NCBI GenBank assembly: GCA_022701365.1
Contig: JAKUHH010000131.1
Coordinates: forward strand, 186,001-250,000
Direction: 5' to 3'
Length of the DNA stretch: 64,000 bases
Source: Mycocentrospora acerina
Taxonomy: Eukaryota > Ascomycota > Dothideomycetes > Pleosporales
The translations under genes were made by a program, and so were the position numbers. Positions 10,166 through 22,474 of the stretch are shown here, one piece after another (the first letter of the stretch is position 1; every line of letters starts with the position of its first letter). Below the pieces are notes generated by a model that worked only from the letters and a program-made list of their open reading frames with translations, was not told where the DNA came from and searched no databases.

Positions 10166-12638
10166 ATGGCCCAAGTATCCCGCAATCCTGCCCCACCGTT
10201 TTCGAAGTTCCATCTTGGCTCATTCCGCATTGACAGTGTCCAATCGCGAAGGAGCATTGATTCAAACAAGACATCTGTTGACTTGGAGCAATGCCCAAAA
10301 GATAAAAATTTGGAAGCCTTAGAGTGTCATGGACAAACAGATTACAGTGTCGTTGCACGACTCCCTCAAAGTCACAACGACACGCGCACTCTCAAAGATA
10401 TCCTTAGGCTAGAACCCAAGCGTTCTCCCCCCCTACCGCTTCGTAATACCCAGAATCTCAATCGTGATATCTCTGACGACGTTTCCCCATCTCCACTCCG
10501 TGGCGATGCGCATACTTTGTTCAACTTGAACCGCGCCGCGAAACGCGACATTGAAGGTTGGATCTGTGGACAGTATATTGGCGTGGAGAAGATTGGACAC
10601 GAGTACACGAAACCTACCGGCAAAATGTTTGTCTTTTTTCTTTCATTTGATGAGAATACTGGAATAAAGACAAAGGAGAGGGAGGAGGAGGAGAGAAAGA
10701 AGAGAGGAAAATTCGTGGTGCCTAATGCGCAGGCTGAATCGAGATCTTATGAGATCATGAGAGACAACAAGGAACTGCAAAACTTACTGGGATTTCGCCA
10801 TGCTTATCCGGGCAGGAGGAACAGTCGACATGGCGTGGGCTCAGAAGGTTTCAAGATACAGCTGATGGATATAGAAGAAGATGAGTGTGAGGGAGAAGAG
10901 GAGGGATATATTGCGGATATGGAGGATTTGCAGTCTATGAATGCGATTCTACGACTGTGTCATAACGAGTGTATACCAAATCTTTCTCATCACAACGTCG
11001 ACCTTCCCAAAGGCGAGGTAGCCGAGAACGCAGACACAAGAGACAAAGGCAATCTTATAGTATCTTCTGGTGCGATTCTAAGAATGCGTTTTGAGGCAAA
11101 ATATGGTGCCATGGAAGATGTGATGATCTTTTCTGGGTGGGGACAGGAAAGTGTTCGAATGAGATCAAAGGAGATGATTCACGGCCCGAGTTTGTTGCGA
11201 AATGAGATTTTCTTTGATGAGGAGGGCGATCGTGCCGAAGAGACAGACCAGAATGTGGTTAGTGAGCACTTGTGGAGTATATGGGGCCTTGCTGACAATC
11301 TTGTGCAGGCTTTGAGGAAGCAATCGTGTGTTTCCATTCTTGAGAGTCTTTACGAAGATACCGGATTTTTGCTGAGCAGTTGCGAATTCGAGGAGGATAT
11401 CGATGAAACTATGTACAAGTACCTTTACGATCACGGCTGCGGACTTGAAATCTTGGACGACGATACTACCCTTGAAAAGGTCACGATTGGCATGCCGTTC
11501 GATGAAGCGTTTAAGAGCTTGGATTCGCCTTCAGATTCCCTTGACTGTGCAACTGACGAGGACGTGATTAATGTTATGTTTCTTGGTGATAAAGTGCGGC
11601 ATGATAGTGTCCAAGGCATCGTTGAGGTTGCAACAACGGACCAGGTTTCCAGCAATGCACGCAATGAGATCTCATGCGTTGGACCTGGTATTGCAGGACA
11701 TGGACGCCGCATGTTGACCGAGGTTTGCCTTCTCATCTCGATCTGTCTATATCATACGCTGCTAACATACACACCAGACTCCTCATACCGCATTACACAA
11801 GCGCGACGATGCACAACCCCATTGTTTTGAGCCCTTTTCCCTCTCTCATCCTACACTCCGCTCAAAAAATGGGGCTAGTAACGAGTCACTAAACCCCTCT
11901 GTCTTGTCATCAGTCTTTTCCGCCCGCACATCCGTCACCCCAAAGTCATCGTATGAGAGTGTCGGTTCTTCTTACTCTCGCCTCATCGACGCCCTCGACC
12001 TGAAAATCGAGAAACACAAATGCGATACCAGTTGCTCAGTGTGTACGCTTACCTTGCGCGAGCTTTGTGTCACGATTACGGATAGTACACGCCACATTGA
12101 GAGGAAGCCGAGCATTGGCGACCTACCAGCCATTCATTCGATGCCACAAGAAGACGACAGATGTCTAAACAACTCCGAGATCTCTCCACACGAATCGCCG
12201 CAACATGCTCATTGCACATCCACGTCTCCCGACCCATCTAGTCACACAAGCCGCGCCGTTGACACAAGCTCAGCTAACGTTACTCCGACCTCCCACTTAG
12301 CAGACTCACACGAGGAGAAAACCCAACCCATGCACCACCAATCAGATCAACCAACACTCGCTGATCCCATGTTGTTCAGAACCGCGATCGATCCTAACGA
12401 ACCACTGCAATCCGGTGCACACGAACAGGACTCTACCCCACCCTTCGTCACGACCCCCCCGCCCCACCAAACGTATTGGACGAGTAAGCTCATGAGTGCG
12501 CATGCAAACGCACGAGATGTCACAAAAAGCGCCATCAAGTCCACGAAAACGTTCTGTGTAAAGATGACGCGCTTTGTGCCAGTTGTATTGGTCGCCTGCT
12601 GTCTTGGCGAGGAGGTTGATTTGGAGTGGACATCGTGA
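10166..12638 (+). CDS. Large hypothetical protein, 805 residues
   Basis: I do not recognise this protein. Exons are 10166-11722 and 11778-12638, joined by a 55-bp intron with branch GCTAACA and acceptor CACCAG. Frame is kept across 2.4 kb, which supports a real gene. The start is the first ATG (MAQVSRNPAP). The protein is mostly polar. There is a Lys/Glu/Arg-rich stretch (about residues 172-185), an acidic patch (DIEEDECEGEEEGY), and a Ser/Thr/Pro/His-rich C-terminal third with low complexity. One short hydrophobic segment (RFVPVVLVACCLG) lies close to the C-terminus; it is too short to be called a membrane anchor with confidence. Two cysteine pairs (CDTSCSVC) could bind metal. Codon use is less biased than in the housekeeping neighbours. 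Confidence 0.75.
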
Positions 12639-13036
12639 TATTGAGCTTACGTACGTGGCAAGTAAAGTGTACTGAAAAAAGGTATGATTTATTGTGTTTT
12701 TCAGAGAGCTGTGGACTGGGAAGAAGACAAAGGTGAAGGCGAGCTGTTCGTTAGCGTGTGAACTGTTAGTCAATATGTTTACTGGACTGGTTGATGGGTT
12801 GCATGTGCCAAAAACTGTACGATGCCTTCTTAGTCACATTTTATGCAATTTATTTGTTTCAAAGTACCGTTTCGTCGAGCTGGTTCCTCGTCAGAGGTTG
12901 GTCCTTGGCCAAAATGTATGCAGCCCAGAATGGGAGTTTTACTGGATGATAAATACAGTTGAAGTCGACTTGATTTCGACCTTTTGGACCAAAAGTTGTC
13001 ACAATTCGCATAAAGCAATGGCAACAAAAAGAAATG
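12639..13036. other. Intergenic before the tRNA gene
   Basis: No coding feature is seen. AT content rises from here onward. Confidence 0.5.
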
Positions 13037-13118
13037 CTCTCCAGCTGGGAATTGAACCCAGGTCTCCTGCGAACTGTCTGATGACAAGCAGAAATACTAA
13101 CCACTATACGACTGAAGA
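13037..13118 (-). tRNA. tRNA-Asp (anticodon GTC) with a 10-nt intron
   Basis: On the minus strand a full cloverleaf can be drawn. The 7-bp acceptor stem is TCTTCAG with CTGGAGA (one G-T pair). The D arm is GTATAGTGGTTAGTAT. The anticodon stem is TCTGC with GCAGG, and the T arm is CTGGG, TTCAATT, CCCAG; the discriminator base is G. The region between the anticodon-stem strands is 17 nt instead of 7. Placing an intron at the canonical site, one base after the anticodon, removes 10 nt (13072-13081) and leaves the loop TTGTCAC, with anticodon GTC. Internal A and B boxes (TAGTGGTTAG, GGTTCAATTCC) are present. The gene stands alone in a gene-poor stretch. Confidence 0.87.
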
Positions 13119-16100
13119 TGTGATTTGATGGAGTATTGGATCATTTTATACAATATAACCTACAACATGTGATTTTGAACATTCAAACCTCTTTTCAATC
13201 ACCAATCGTTTTTTTGATCTAAATTTTGCCTGGATGCGTAGTGGGATCCTCGTTATCTTGATCATGTGGGTCTCATTGATCCCGCCTGTCATTGGCCAGG
13301 AGGAAGACCTATGCTTTCTCTTGCTGACAAGCGCTGAGCTCATAACTCTTGGGATTTCCCTCTCAATTTATTGTCCGATTGTTAAATCAAGTTGATCATG
13401 GCACGGTCTGGATATGAGCTGAGTGTAAGTTGGTTAACACGCAGGGGTATTGTTGGTATGTGTAACTTCAAATCACGGAAAGTAAGTTTCTGATTTTGTA
13501 TTGCTTATCTGATTTGGTCCATTTTGCCGCAGACATGGGGCATATAACATACTATCTTCATAATTACTGGATGTAGAAGCTATTACTGGATGGTGGAAAA
13601 GCCTCCAAGTATATAGCGACATGAAATAACGTCATGCTACGTGTTTGAATAGCTTTAAAGAAGAAGAAACAAGGTAGCCTACCTGATCTAGGATGAACCT
13701 CGTACGTAGTTTGGTATTCCTCGCTTGCCGTTGCGCCAATAGGAACCTCGATCCGAGGATGGAACACATCTGCACGTCAGCATTCGATCTGCACGTCCTA
13801 TCGTGCATGGATAGTTTCCCCAGAAAAGATCATGTAGATATGGCAACGGTACTACATCTAATGCTGCACACTCCCTCTGCAGTATCACGCATTATCAGTC
13901 ACAGCTCGTTACTGTCAACCAATCCTCTTAACAATTCCCATGGTCACACACACACGTAGCTCACGCAAAGCCTCAAGCCTGCAGTAGTGAGTCTGCCTCC
14001 TCGGGCCTTGGGGCATGTTCCGTAGCGATTATGGGCTGCTGCTGTGTAACGCTTGTATTTTGTTGCCGCTAGCCGGCCGGCTTGTCCTTGTACGTAACGG
14101 TTCTCAGATCTGGCGTCAAGATAGTTTTTTGTACCGAAAACAGTGCATAAATTTGCAGACGGAAGGCTACGGCTAAATCATGGTGAAAACGCTACGCCGG
14201 AAAGGGAGCCGGTCTGAAACCCGGTCCCACGAGTTGAGGTTATGGATTGCTATCGCAAACTCAGACGCATATGAGATACAGAAGTTAGGTTGTGGTACTG
14301 TTGTATGTTGTTTTTCATGTAATATAGCTAGAATTATTGTGGTTCGGAGTCAATCGACGGGTGGAGGAATAGGCGGGCCTTGGTATATGATGTGAAAATA
14401 AATCATAGCTGCACACGATATTCCTAAACCTTGACGGGTTTGGCGTTTGATCTAGGTCGACCAAAGAATCTAAGTGGCATCACCGCGTTGATTTTGTGCG
14501 GCTTTGTTGCAGCACCTCGACAAGATTTGATATACCGCGGGGCCAGTGCCACATACCTATGCAGGCCAAGGCCAAACTGACGAGCTTTCTTTCGTTAAGC
14601 GACATAAGTGAAGGACGCAAGCGAAGTACAACTTGATCAATTTTGACGGCGGGAGGGTGGACGGGCATTGGCAGCCGGCGCACCGTGGCGCTATAGAAAG
14701 CTTGGATGCAGACCTGGAGCGGGCCGAGCGGTTGCACCAATTCGGTGGTAGGCAGTGAACGTGAGCTTGAGACTTTTTGTCTTTCCGTAACCTCGTTGCG
14801 TCATTCACTTTCACTGGGGCAAAATGGAGTCAATCACTCCTGAAAGATTCATACATTATAGGAGTACTCCAACTACTGCTAACAGATAGTCACTTCGGCG
14901 TAACGCATTCGTTGTTGTTTGTTGGAAAATCCGGCTATCTCGATGCTTTTCTCCTATCAGTGAACCATTGTTACGTGTACTACTCATATACGTTTGCCTC
15001 GCAGATAAGCCTGCATGGGGCACCGGCTTTACATCCGCGATGCTGGTACGCTGTTTGGTCATAATAGCCTTATAGTTGAAACCCTATACATGAATGAGTA
15101 AAAGCACATCTTTTTAGGACGTCTGCAAGGATATGTTAGGTTCGGGTAGTCGCGAGAAGGCAAGCACGTGCTGGCTTACGAACCCCTTTCGAAGGAACTA
15201 TTTTCAGCAGGACAAGGATATGCATGCAGCTATTAAAGATGAGATTTGGTGCTCCGTTCAAAACATGATATGTCGAATTTTCACCGGATTCAATATCAAG
15301 AGAAGACACTTATGATGGCTTTCACAAAGTCCTTCTGTTCTTTAGCAGAGGCTCTGTATTAGAGCCAAGACAATGTGACCATCTTCATAGGATTATGTAA
15401 CAATCATAAAACGAAACACATAATTGCAGGAGCACGAGATGGAAGAAAATAGACAAGCTTCATAGCTGGAGCGGTAAGATCTCTTGACCAAATACCCGGA
15501 CAACGGACGGTGGCTACAGCGTTCCTTGGCTTATTTAGCATGGGTGGTACGGCCCAAACCGTAGTGACACGACTTTTCGCCGAGGTTGCACAGCCAAGAG
15601 TTTATATGCGAGAAGCAACATTAGCATTGCCCAGAGTATGGATACGAGGAAGTGTGGCTTCTGACTGAGATTATTACCAAGAACACGCGCAGGCGCGCCA
15701 ATCTATGATAGTTTCAGATATCCTATCGCCAGCAATATTCGATAACTACCCCTGATGTGAAGTTTATATTGAATTGATTATTATGAATGCACTAATTGGC
15801 ATTTACACGTAGGTGCAGCTGCGGGGACAGAATCTTGCAATAACTGGAAACGTTGCATATTTGACAACTAATTGTCTGGCGTGCAACACAAAACCTGCTA
15901 CATGCTGCAAGAGTACTGAAATAGATGACACAAGGAATATGGCGCCATCAAAATCGCGGTTGATGGATACTTTGCGATATGTAAAGTTCAAATGCGGTCA
16001 TCTGAATCATCCATGTATAAAACACTATAGGTACACATTTGAGGAATAAATCAAGAGTTCTTGGAATACTCAAAACCTTTCTTTCATTCCCTTCATCTTC

Positions 16101-16288
16101 CAGTCTCGCGGACCTACTATCAAAACGACTTCAGTGGCAGCTTGTTTGATAAGCACGTCTTGTGCACACATTTGTAAACACTCTGACTCAATGTGAATTA
16201 GTATTCAAATCCTACAAACTATTAATTGAGGGCTAACTTGACATAGATCTAAATTACAAGTGGCGAAGGAGCTGCCAGATCAGTAAAC
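13119..16288. other. Gene-poor, AT-richer stretch of 3.2 kb
   Basis: I see no convincing gene. Open frames are short (under 100 codons), without family motifs or biased codon use. One 78-codon frame (15813-16049) ends with a CGHLNHPCIKHYR pattern that faintly recalls the Cys-rich protein at 16289. No long repeat, transposase or reverse transcriptase remnant could be read. The TA and TG/CA-rich composition could reflect old repeat-induced point mutation, which needs a dinucleotide count. Confidence 0.5.
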
Positions 16289-16522
16289 ATGTGTTATTAC
16301 GAACGAGTCCTCTTTGTCACCTGTGGCCACGAAAATAGGCGACTTATTCAGCATTGCCATTTTGCTCGCAACGATCCTGGACACCAATGCTTTGGTGCTT
16401 GGAACTATCGGCGAGAGTGGGAGCAACGCGAAACCGAGTGCGATAATTGCGTGAGAAAGAGGCAACATCTCAAGGCTCACGACTCTGCCGTTTGCATGAA
16501 CTTTAGTCGTAATCAAACATGA
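16289..16522 (+). CDS. Small Cys/His-rich protein, 77 residues
   Basis: A single-exon frame opening MCYYERVLFVTCGH. It carries six cysteines and six histidines spaced like a small metal-binding domain: CGHENRRLIQHCHFARNDPGHQC, then CDNC. I recall similar short proteins with MCYYER or MCFYE starts and a CGH..HCHFARNDPGHQC core from dothideomycete genomes, described only as hypothetical. No signal peptide or membrane segment is seen. It lies in a gene-poor stretch, which fits a lineage-restricted gene. Function is unknown; zinc binding is inference. Confidence 0.6.
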   Translation: MCYYERVLFVTCGHENRRLIQHCHFARNDPGHQCFGAWNYRREWEQRETECDNCVRKRQHLKAHDSAVCMNFSRNQT

Positions 16523-17345
16523 TTCAGTCTTTCATATTTAAGGCTTCCACGACTGTTGATTCTGATTTCTCGGCTCTAGATTTCCGACGACGGGAGAATC
16601 CGACAACATGTCGGCGTGCGAGAGCTGGATTGCACTTCCGTACCGTCAGCGACAGTTTATTGCTTTGGCAAGACTGGCCAAAAAGAGCTATTTGGTAGCG
16701 ATGAATAGTTTGATTTTTTTTGTAAGCGATTATGTTATTCTTGATTCGAAGTTCCTATTTGTCAGCTTCCATGTTTTGTGGCCGTCTTTTGTTCTACCAC
16801 ATCTCTGCTGGCTTGTCTAGAAAAGCTTTCGACAAGAACGCGACATTGTATCAAGATAGCACTGTGATATAATTACACTCCCATATAAGGTAGATTTATA
16901 ATATTTTCGAGCAATCGAACACTTTAATGCATCTAGCTGGCCTGAATAGTACAAGTGAGGTCATCGATTCGATACCACCTCTCGGCTTGCTGATCATGCG
17001 TTTTCATCTTATTCACTGCGTAATACACATGGAAATTTGATACTAATACACGCAAAATTGTAAAGAAATATGACTGTATGCAAGATATGGTTGGCATACA
17101 AGATGTCAAAACACAATTGACTTATAGCGACTCACAAACTGAGAAAAATTTGAAGTTTCGACGATCAAATCATCCACTTTTATTTCTTATAATATTGAGA
17201 ATGTGATTGTGTTGGGGTTATGAGTCTGGTCTCCAATTATACGCCGGCAGACTGCTCGGCACTAGGAAATGATACGGGACGAGCATCAGAACGACGCCAA
17301 CTGACTGACGAAATAATCCAGTCGTTCACGACAAGCGAGGGGCGT
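16523..17345. other. Intergenic, AT-rich
   Basis: No gene is supported. A tRNA-like fragment near 16940-16995 (GATTCGATACC) was examined and does not fold. Confidence 0.5.
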
Positions 17346-17915
17346 CTAAAGGTTCGAGGCACCATCTGGCTGTAGTCTCCCCACGATGTTGTACCTTTTG
17401 CTAAAGAAGGTATGCCAGTCATTCAAAACCTGAGTTTCTTTTTCGGAGAGCTCGGAGTAGTCAGATATGCAGTCCTCTGGTTTCAGGGATGAGAGGCCAA
17501 GAGCACGATTCGGCTCTTTGCCAGCAAAAACTGAAATAATTTCATTAGCTTCCATACCAACCATTCAAAGAAAATTTGTAGATGCTCAACGAACCGTGAT
17601 ATCCTTTTCCAGGCGCATACGTTTCTTTGCCGCTGACGTCGAACACGTCACCCTAGGAAAGCAGTGAGTTTGTGCTGTTAGGTAATCGAAACCGCAGTAT
17701 GTACCTTGATAGCCACTAATGTAGGATGTCCCTCATTTGTGCCTATTAGAGGTTCTGTGAGTATGTAGCTAATCATGGAGCTGCTTTGCTGAATACATAC
17801 CGTCACACTTTGCCAGGTAGTCACGAGCGATAACGTCATCTTTCGGGGAATTCAGAGTCACTGGTTCCTTCGGCGCAAACCTCTCCTTTTTCGGTTGTTC
17901 GGTGGTATCAGACAT
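17346..17915 (-). CDS. Cytochrome b5-like heme/steroid-binding protein (Dap1/MAPR-type)
   Basis: A 131-residue protein with a cytochrome b5-like fold of the membrane-associated progesterone receptor group. In yeast, Dap1 binds heme and supports P450 enzymes of sterol synthesis; the same role here is inference. Exons are 17915-17801, 17742-17705, 17652-17595 and 17530-17346, with introns of 58, 52 and 64 bp, and all junctions keep frame. The assembled protein reads DYLAKCDG, PTLVAIKGDVFDVSG, YAPGKGYHVFAGKEPNRALG, then SLKPEDC, ending with a DWHTFFSKRYNIVGRL block. The tyrosines of YAPGKGYH are in the place used for heme ligation in MAPR proteins. There is no N-terminal membrane anchor, unlike animal PGRMC1. 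Confidence 0.9.
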
Positions 17916-18388
17916 GTCAAAAACGTGAAATTCGGACGAAGCACGATGGTGTTTGAACAGCCGTTGTGGAAGACACAATGCCGCTGACCTCGGCAGGTGG
18001 GGTGGATTTAGCGCGGCGCCACATCACGTCAACCAGTCTCCACTACTTTTCATGCAACTCTTCCCTCGCCATACAAGCTCGTTTTGTAGGAGTGACAGGG
18101 TCAATGTTAATCATACAGTAAACGTGAAACTTTCCATTATACTCGACCATCCCTAATATCTTGAAAGTGAGCTTTTTTAAAGTCGATGTCTCACTACAAC
18201 ATTGGCCTTGACAAAAAATAGCGTTCTCCACTCATTAGATAATCAAATTGGAATTTGGTCTTCTATTAGATCACATGTCTAACCTGCATCCACATTCCAA
18301 ACCATCGCGGTGACTTTGAAAACACAAATTGTCTTGACAAAGGCTTTTGGGTACGGAAGTGCATCATGAGTGTCATTCTCGCAAGCTC
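17916..18388. promoter_or_regulatory. Spacer between ureohydrolase 3' end and b5-like gene start
   Basis: This 473-bp spacer lies upstream of the minus-strand b5-like gene. No recognised regulatory site was found. Confidence 0.4.
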
Positions 18389-20686
18389 TCATTTTTGATC
18401 CGCTGTTTGGACCGGTGTTTTCACCATCAATCCGATAAGTGACAGAACAACTTCAGCGGCAGCTAGAACCGTAGTTTCGCCTGCATTGTCGTATACAGGT
18501 GCCACCTCAACTGTATTGGTATTTCTCAGTCAATGTTCTGCTCGTTCCGCATATCATTAATAGTCAGGTGGATTGTGCGTACCTACGTCTGCCCCAACAA
18601 CTTCCAGTCCTTCTAGTCCATCGATGATTGACAACAATTCGCGTGTAGACCATCCCCCGACTTCTGCAGTACCGGTACCTGCGATGACCACTGGTTAGCG
18701 ATCATTCTTGTCCATGTCCATTGAATGAGAGTAGCATCCTCCAGCCGACCCTGTGACGATCCACATCATCACCAGATATAAGAGTCGTCTCCCCAACGTT
18801 AAAACATGTGGCGTAAAAAACTTTACTGACCTGGGGCGAACGCCGGATCCAAGACATCAATATCGACACTGATGTAGACCTTGGTACCAGTCACTCTTTC
18901 CTTCAACTTTCCAATGAGGCTAGATATGCCAAAGCGATCAATGTCTCTGGCTCTGATTATATCGAACCCACATCTGAGATCGTTTCGCAAGTCACCTTTG
19001 GGGCGTACCATTGGTGCACGTATCCCAGCGTGGATAGATGTGTTACGAATCAAACCTTCCTCGTGAGCTATGTGAAGAAATGTCCCATGGTTCACACCAC
19101 TGATGCATGGCCGATTAATAGGTTATAATAGTTTTTTGTTAGGTTGGCACTCACGCATAGTGAGACACACCCCCACCTATAGCATATTAGAATCATGAAG
19201 TCTACGAGAGCTTTGCACTTACCTAAAACCTTCGGATCCCAAGTGTCTACATAAAAATAATCAGAAACCAGGCTAAGCTCTGACGGAATTGTACTCACCT
19301 AGGTGGCTGTCGAAGTGTATCACACTGACCGGCCCCCAGTGGTGGTATGTTGACCGTAGTGCTGAAAGGGTAGTGGTGTGATCACCTCCCAAGGTGATTA
19401 TTCTGGGTGTGTTATATTTACTCGATTTGGTACGTTTGGAAGACACAGCCTTGTATCCCTTTGTTAGAAATCACTCTTGTAGTACTCCGAGCAATGAATC
19501 ACATTCTACTGCGACTGACCTTGTGTGCTTTATCAAGCTGCTTCAATGCAACGGTATTGTCCTGCCATTTATTAGCAGTTTTTATCGATGTTGGTACGAA
19601 CCAGAACTTACCAAAACTGTCAAAGGGGCATCTCCACAGTCGACAATCTTTGCCCAATCAAGAAGAACGTTTTCTCCTGAGTCAAGACCATCAGCAATTC
19701 TGTGATTCAACTTGAGTTTAGGCGCATGGAAACTATCAAACCGAAAAACTATATTGCCCTATAGCGCGAGCCACGATCTTCCAACAGCAATGGAGCAAAA
19801 TCTCGTAACATTTGGCCAGAGTTTAAACGTGATATAACGTGGCTGAAATTCTAAATATAGTCAAAGCACATTGTGCGTTTGAAATACGGTGCAAGGCTTG
19901 ACGTATTCAAGTACTATAACGCCAGATTGCTTGCGTATCTATTCATTGTGGCCTCCTCAGGCATACAGAGACATGAAATTTATGCACAACATACCTGTGT
20001 ATACACTCCAGGCAACGTCAGGCGTAATTCTTCTCGAGCCTTGTCTGATGCCACTTGGTCCAAACCGAGCTCCTGGACGTGCTGTCACACCCTGTCAAAA
20101 GGTCAGTCACAACTACAAATAGATGTTAAGGTGATGATCGGAAGCTAGTTTTGCAGGTGCCGAACTGGTGATTTGCAATTCGTCCATAGATTACTAAAAC
20201 TCCTGATGCAATTATTGCGGAATAGTCGCTATTCTCCTGAACAGAAGGGGAGCTCTAATCTAAAGTCTCGTAATTCACATGTATTTCCTGTTTACCAAAA
20301 CCGCAGATTTCGCCAAACAACAACCTCCTGCATATATGGCATCTAAACATATCCTTGGCCGATTGTCCTCGCTCTTGTTTGCCAACTATGCCCCAGTATT
20401 GTGATGCCAGAATTAAAGATCATCAACTTACAGTGTCGAACGGCGCACCCAGAATCGCGATATCAAATTCTTCCACACCTGCGTCTTCTCCAGCCAAACA
20501 GTGAACATACGGCAAATTTGCATATGTTGTCAGTCCAGCAAATTTGGACTGGCTGATATCGATTCCATTGTATCCCATCAGAGATTGGTGTGAAGAGAGG
20601 CCAGATATGGGTGGAAAGGTGATCTGGCGTGCGCTCACCAAACATTGACTAGCGATCGAAAGCGAGAACAACAGAGTGAATGCCAT
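18389..20686 (-). CDS. Secreted agmatinase-family ureohydrolase, ten exons
   Basis: A 380-residue Mn-dependent ureohydrolase, which hydrolyses a guanidino substrate such as agmatine to urea and an amine. Exons run 20686-20432, 20091-19995, 19676-19612, 19561-19520, 19449-19299, 19246-19223, 19176-19155, 19099-18831, 18678-18583 and 18510-18389. All splice sites are GT..AG and the total is 1143 coding bases in one frame. A signal peptide opens it (MAFTLLFSLSIASQCLVSA). Metal motifs are GGDH (174-177), DSHLD (200-204; DAHxD in classical enzymes) and SVDIDVLDPAFAP (about 296-308). Other family blocks are RPGARFGPSGIR and SIHAGIRAP. Introns 1, 2 and 8 (340, 318 and 152 bp) are unusually long, while exons 6 and 7 have only 24 and 22 bases. 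Extracellular polyamine or guanidine use is inference. Confidence 0.88.
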
Positions 20687-22474
20687 TAAGGATAATTTGT
20701 TTGTATGGAAGGATGGACAGTTGGAGACAAACTGATGTGGTTTGATTAACAGAGACGGCATTGGTTCCTGTTGTAGTCTGGCCGGTGACGTAGAACGGTG
20801 ACCCAAATAGGCAAGTCTTTCCGGCAATCGGCATATCTTCGTAGATATCTATATCGTTATAAATATCAGATTCTGCAAACCATTTCAGCTATCTCTTACC
20901 CATGCCATATCTGTCACTTCAAAATCCTGCATAGATTCTCGTTGTACTTAAACAGCTTGTTCACGTCCTGACCATTGCCTTTACCATTCGTGTTGCTCGA
21001 TGTGATCGTCGACTATCTCTTGAAACAAGTCGACTGTATCACATTTAAAGACGAAATCTAAAGTTCTATTTAGTGTGATTTCCACAATTATTCGAGTAAC
21101 GAATCTATCGGCTAAGCTCTCTTGACGTTATCGAAGAGGATTGTTCCCTGGTCTCCAATGGTACATACCATGCCGAAGCTGAACTCGAGATGAATATGGC
21201 TTCCAGGAAAGATTGGCAGAGAGAATTTTCTGCTTCAAGAAGTAAAAGCAAGTGGACAGCTATTTAACATCCTCATCTGACGATATAATGTTATCAAGCA
21301 CTAATTATCTACCCTTTCCTCGCCTCGTTGAATAGTTCATGCTGGTTCCTTCTACGCTGCTGTTTTAACGCAGACAACACACATGCTTACGACAATCCTC
21401 TATCCCATCTACATTTCTAGGTAATTGTGATCCTGCGCAGTTAAATCTTGGAAAAAGAGAACATGTAGGGAGAAGATATGGAACATATGAGCCTGTTTTT
21501 AATTTCAGACATTAGCAAAGGCGTTAATAGGGGCTGGACAGCTTCACGGATTTTTGCGCCATGTTTTCATTTACCCTACTTCGGAAATTTTCACTGTTTT
21601 CAACTAGGACGTCTGATGCTCATCATTCTGTCCCGGATAGTACTGTCACATTATCCAGAACCTATTGCGGTGATTTCACAGGACATAAAATAAGATGATC
21701 TTCCCTTCGCCCCCCTTTTAAATACACTTCTCTTTTACATCAGCCAAGCTTTCCCTTTCAATCTCATTCCATTTAAGAGTTTGTGCTCGATCTATGTTTT
21801 TATCGTTCAATTTCTTCCTTTCTGGATCGGCATGAAAAGCCTATCGATCCTCACGCATGAGCTTATGTCGGTACATTACAGATGTGGTAATCGTAGGTAA
21901 AGTAAAGAGATTACAAAGACTCTTAGCGAGAAATTCAAGGGAGATGGATTACGCTGGCTTTGTGCGGGACGATGTCGAAATGGCCATGGCTGGTGTGTAG
22001 GGTTCAAGGACTGGCGTAACAATATTACAAAATTCCTTCCTCCCAGAAAAACACACCGTTTTCGTTTGAAGTAATATATTCGTTTGCTTCATTGGCGTAC
22101 GGCGCTACTGTTCCTTGGGAGCGAACCTGAGCATGAGTATATCGGTGTTAGCTGTAGAGATTAGCGCATAGTGGTCTGTATTTTGCTGAGAGAATATTGC
22201 AGGAAATTCGAGTTAGAGTCACCATGTCAGATCAATATTATCGAAGAGCATTGAATTGCGACGAGCACGGTGAGTGTTGAGCGACAAGTCGGTCGTAATG
22301 GTGTTCGTGGTGTTGCGCACAAAAGCTAAGCTCAAAACTAATACCGGATTGGGACTAGAGGCCACTCTCGGTTGCGCGGGTTTTTCCTCGCCGGCCGCCC
22401 ACAGTCTGAACTTCAATATCGCCAAATCGACAACCACCCTCCGTCGTCACCGCTAACCCGCAGCAACCCTCAAG
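20687..22474. other. Gene-poor 1.8 kb upstream of RPL9
   Basis: I see no gene. Pyrimidine-rich tracts around 21720-21775 follow a TTTTAAATACAC element, so a promoter or non-coding transcript is possible. The last 200 bases form the RPL9 promoter and leader. Confidence 0.45.

Noticed and set aside
12830..13104. Two minus-strand frames of 81-85 codons
   Set aside because: They overlap the tRNA-Asp gene and have no motif.
15813..16049. A 78-codon frame with a CGHLNHPC pattern
   Set aside because: Only one short Cys/His patch; no other support for a gene and no clear start context.
16940..16995. tRNA-like sequence containing GATTCGATACC
   Set aside because: No matching acceptor or T stem can be formed; the base before TTCGA is not G.
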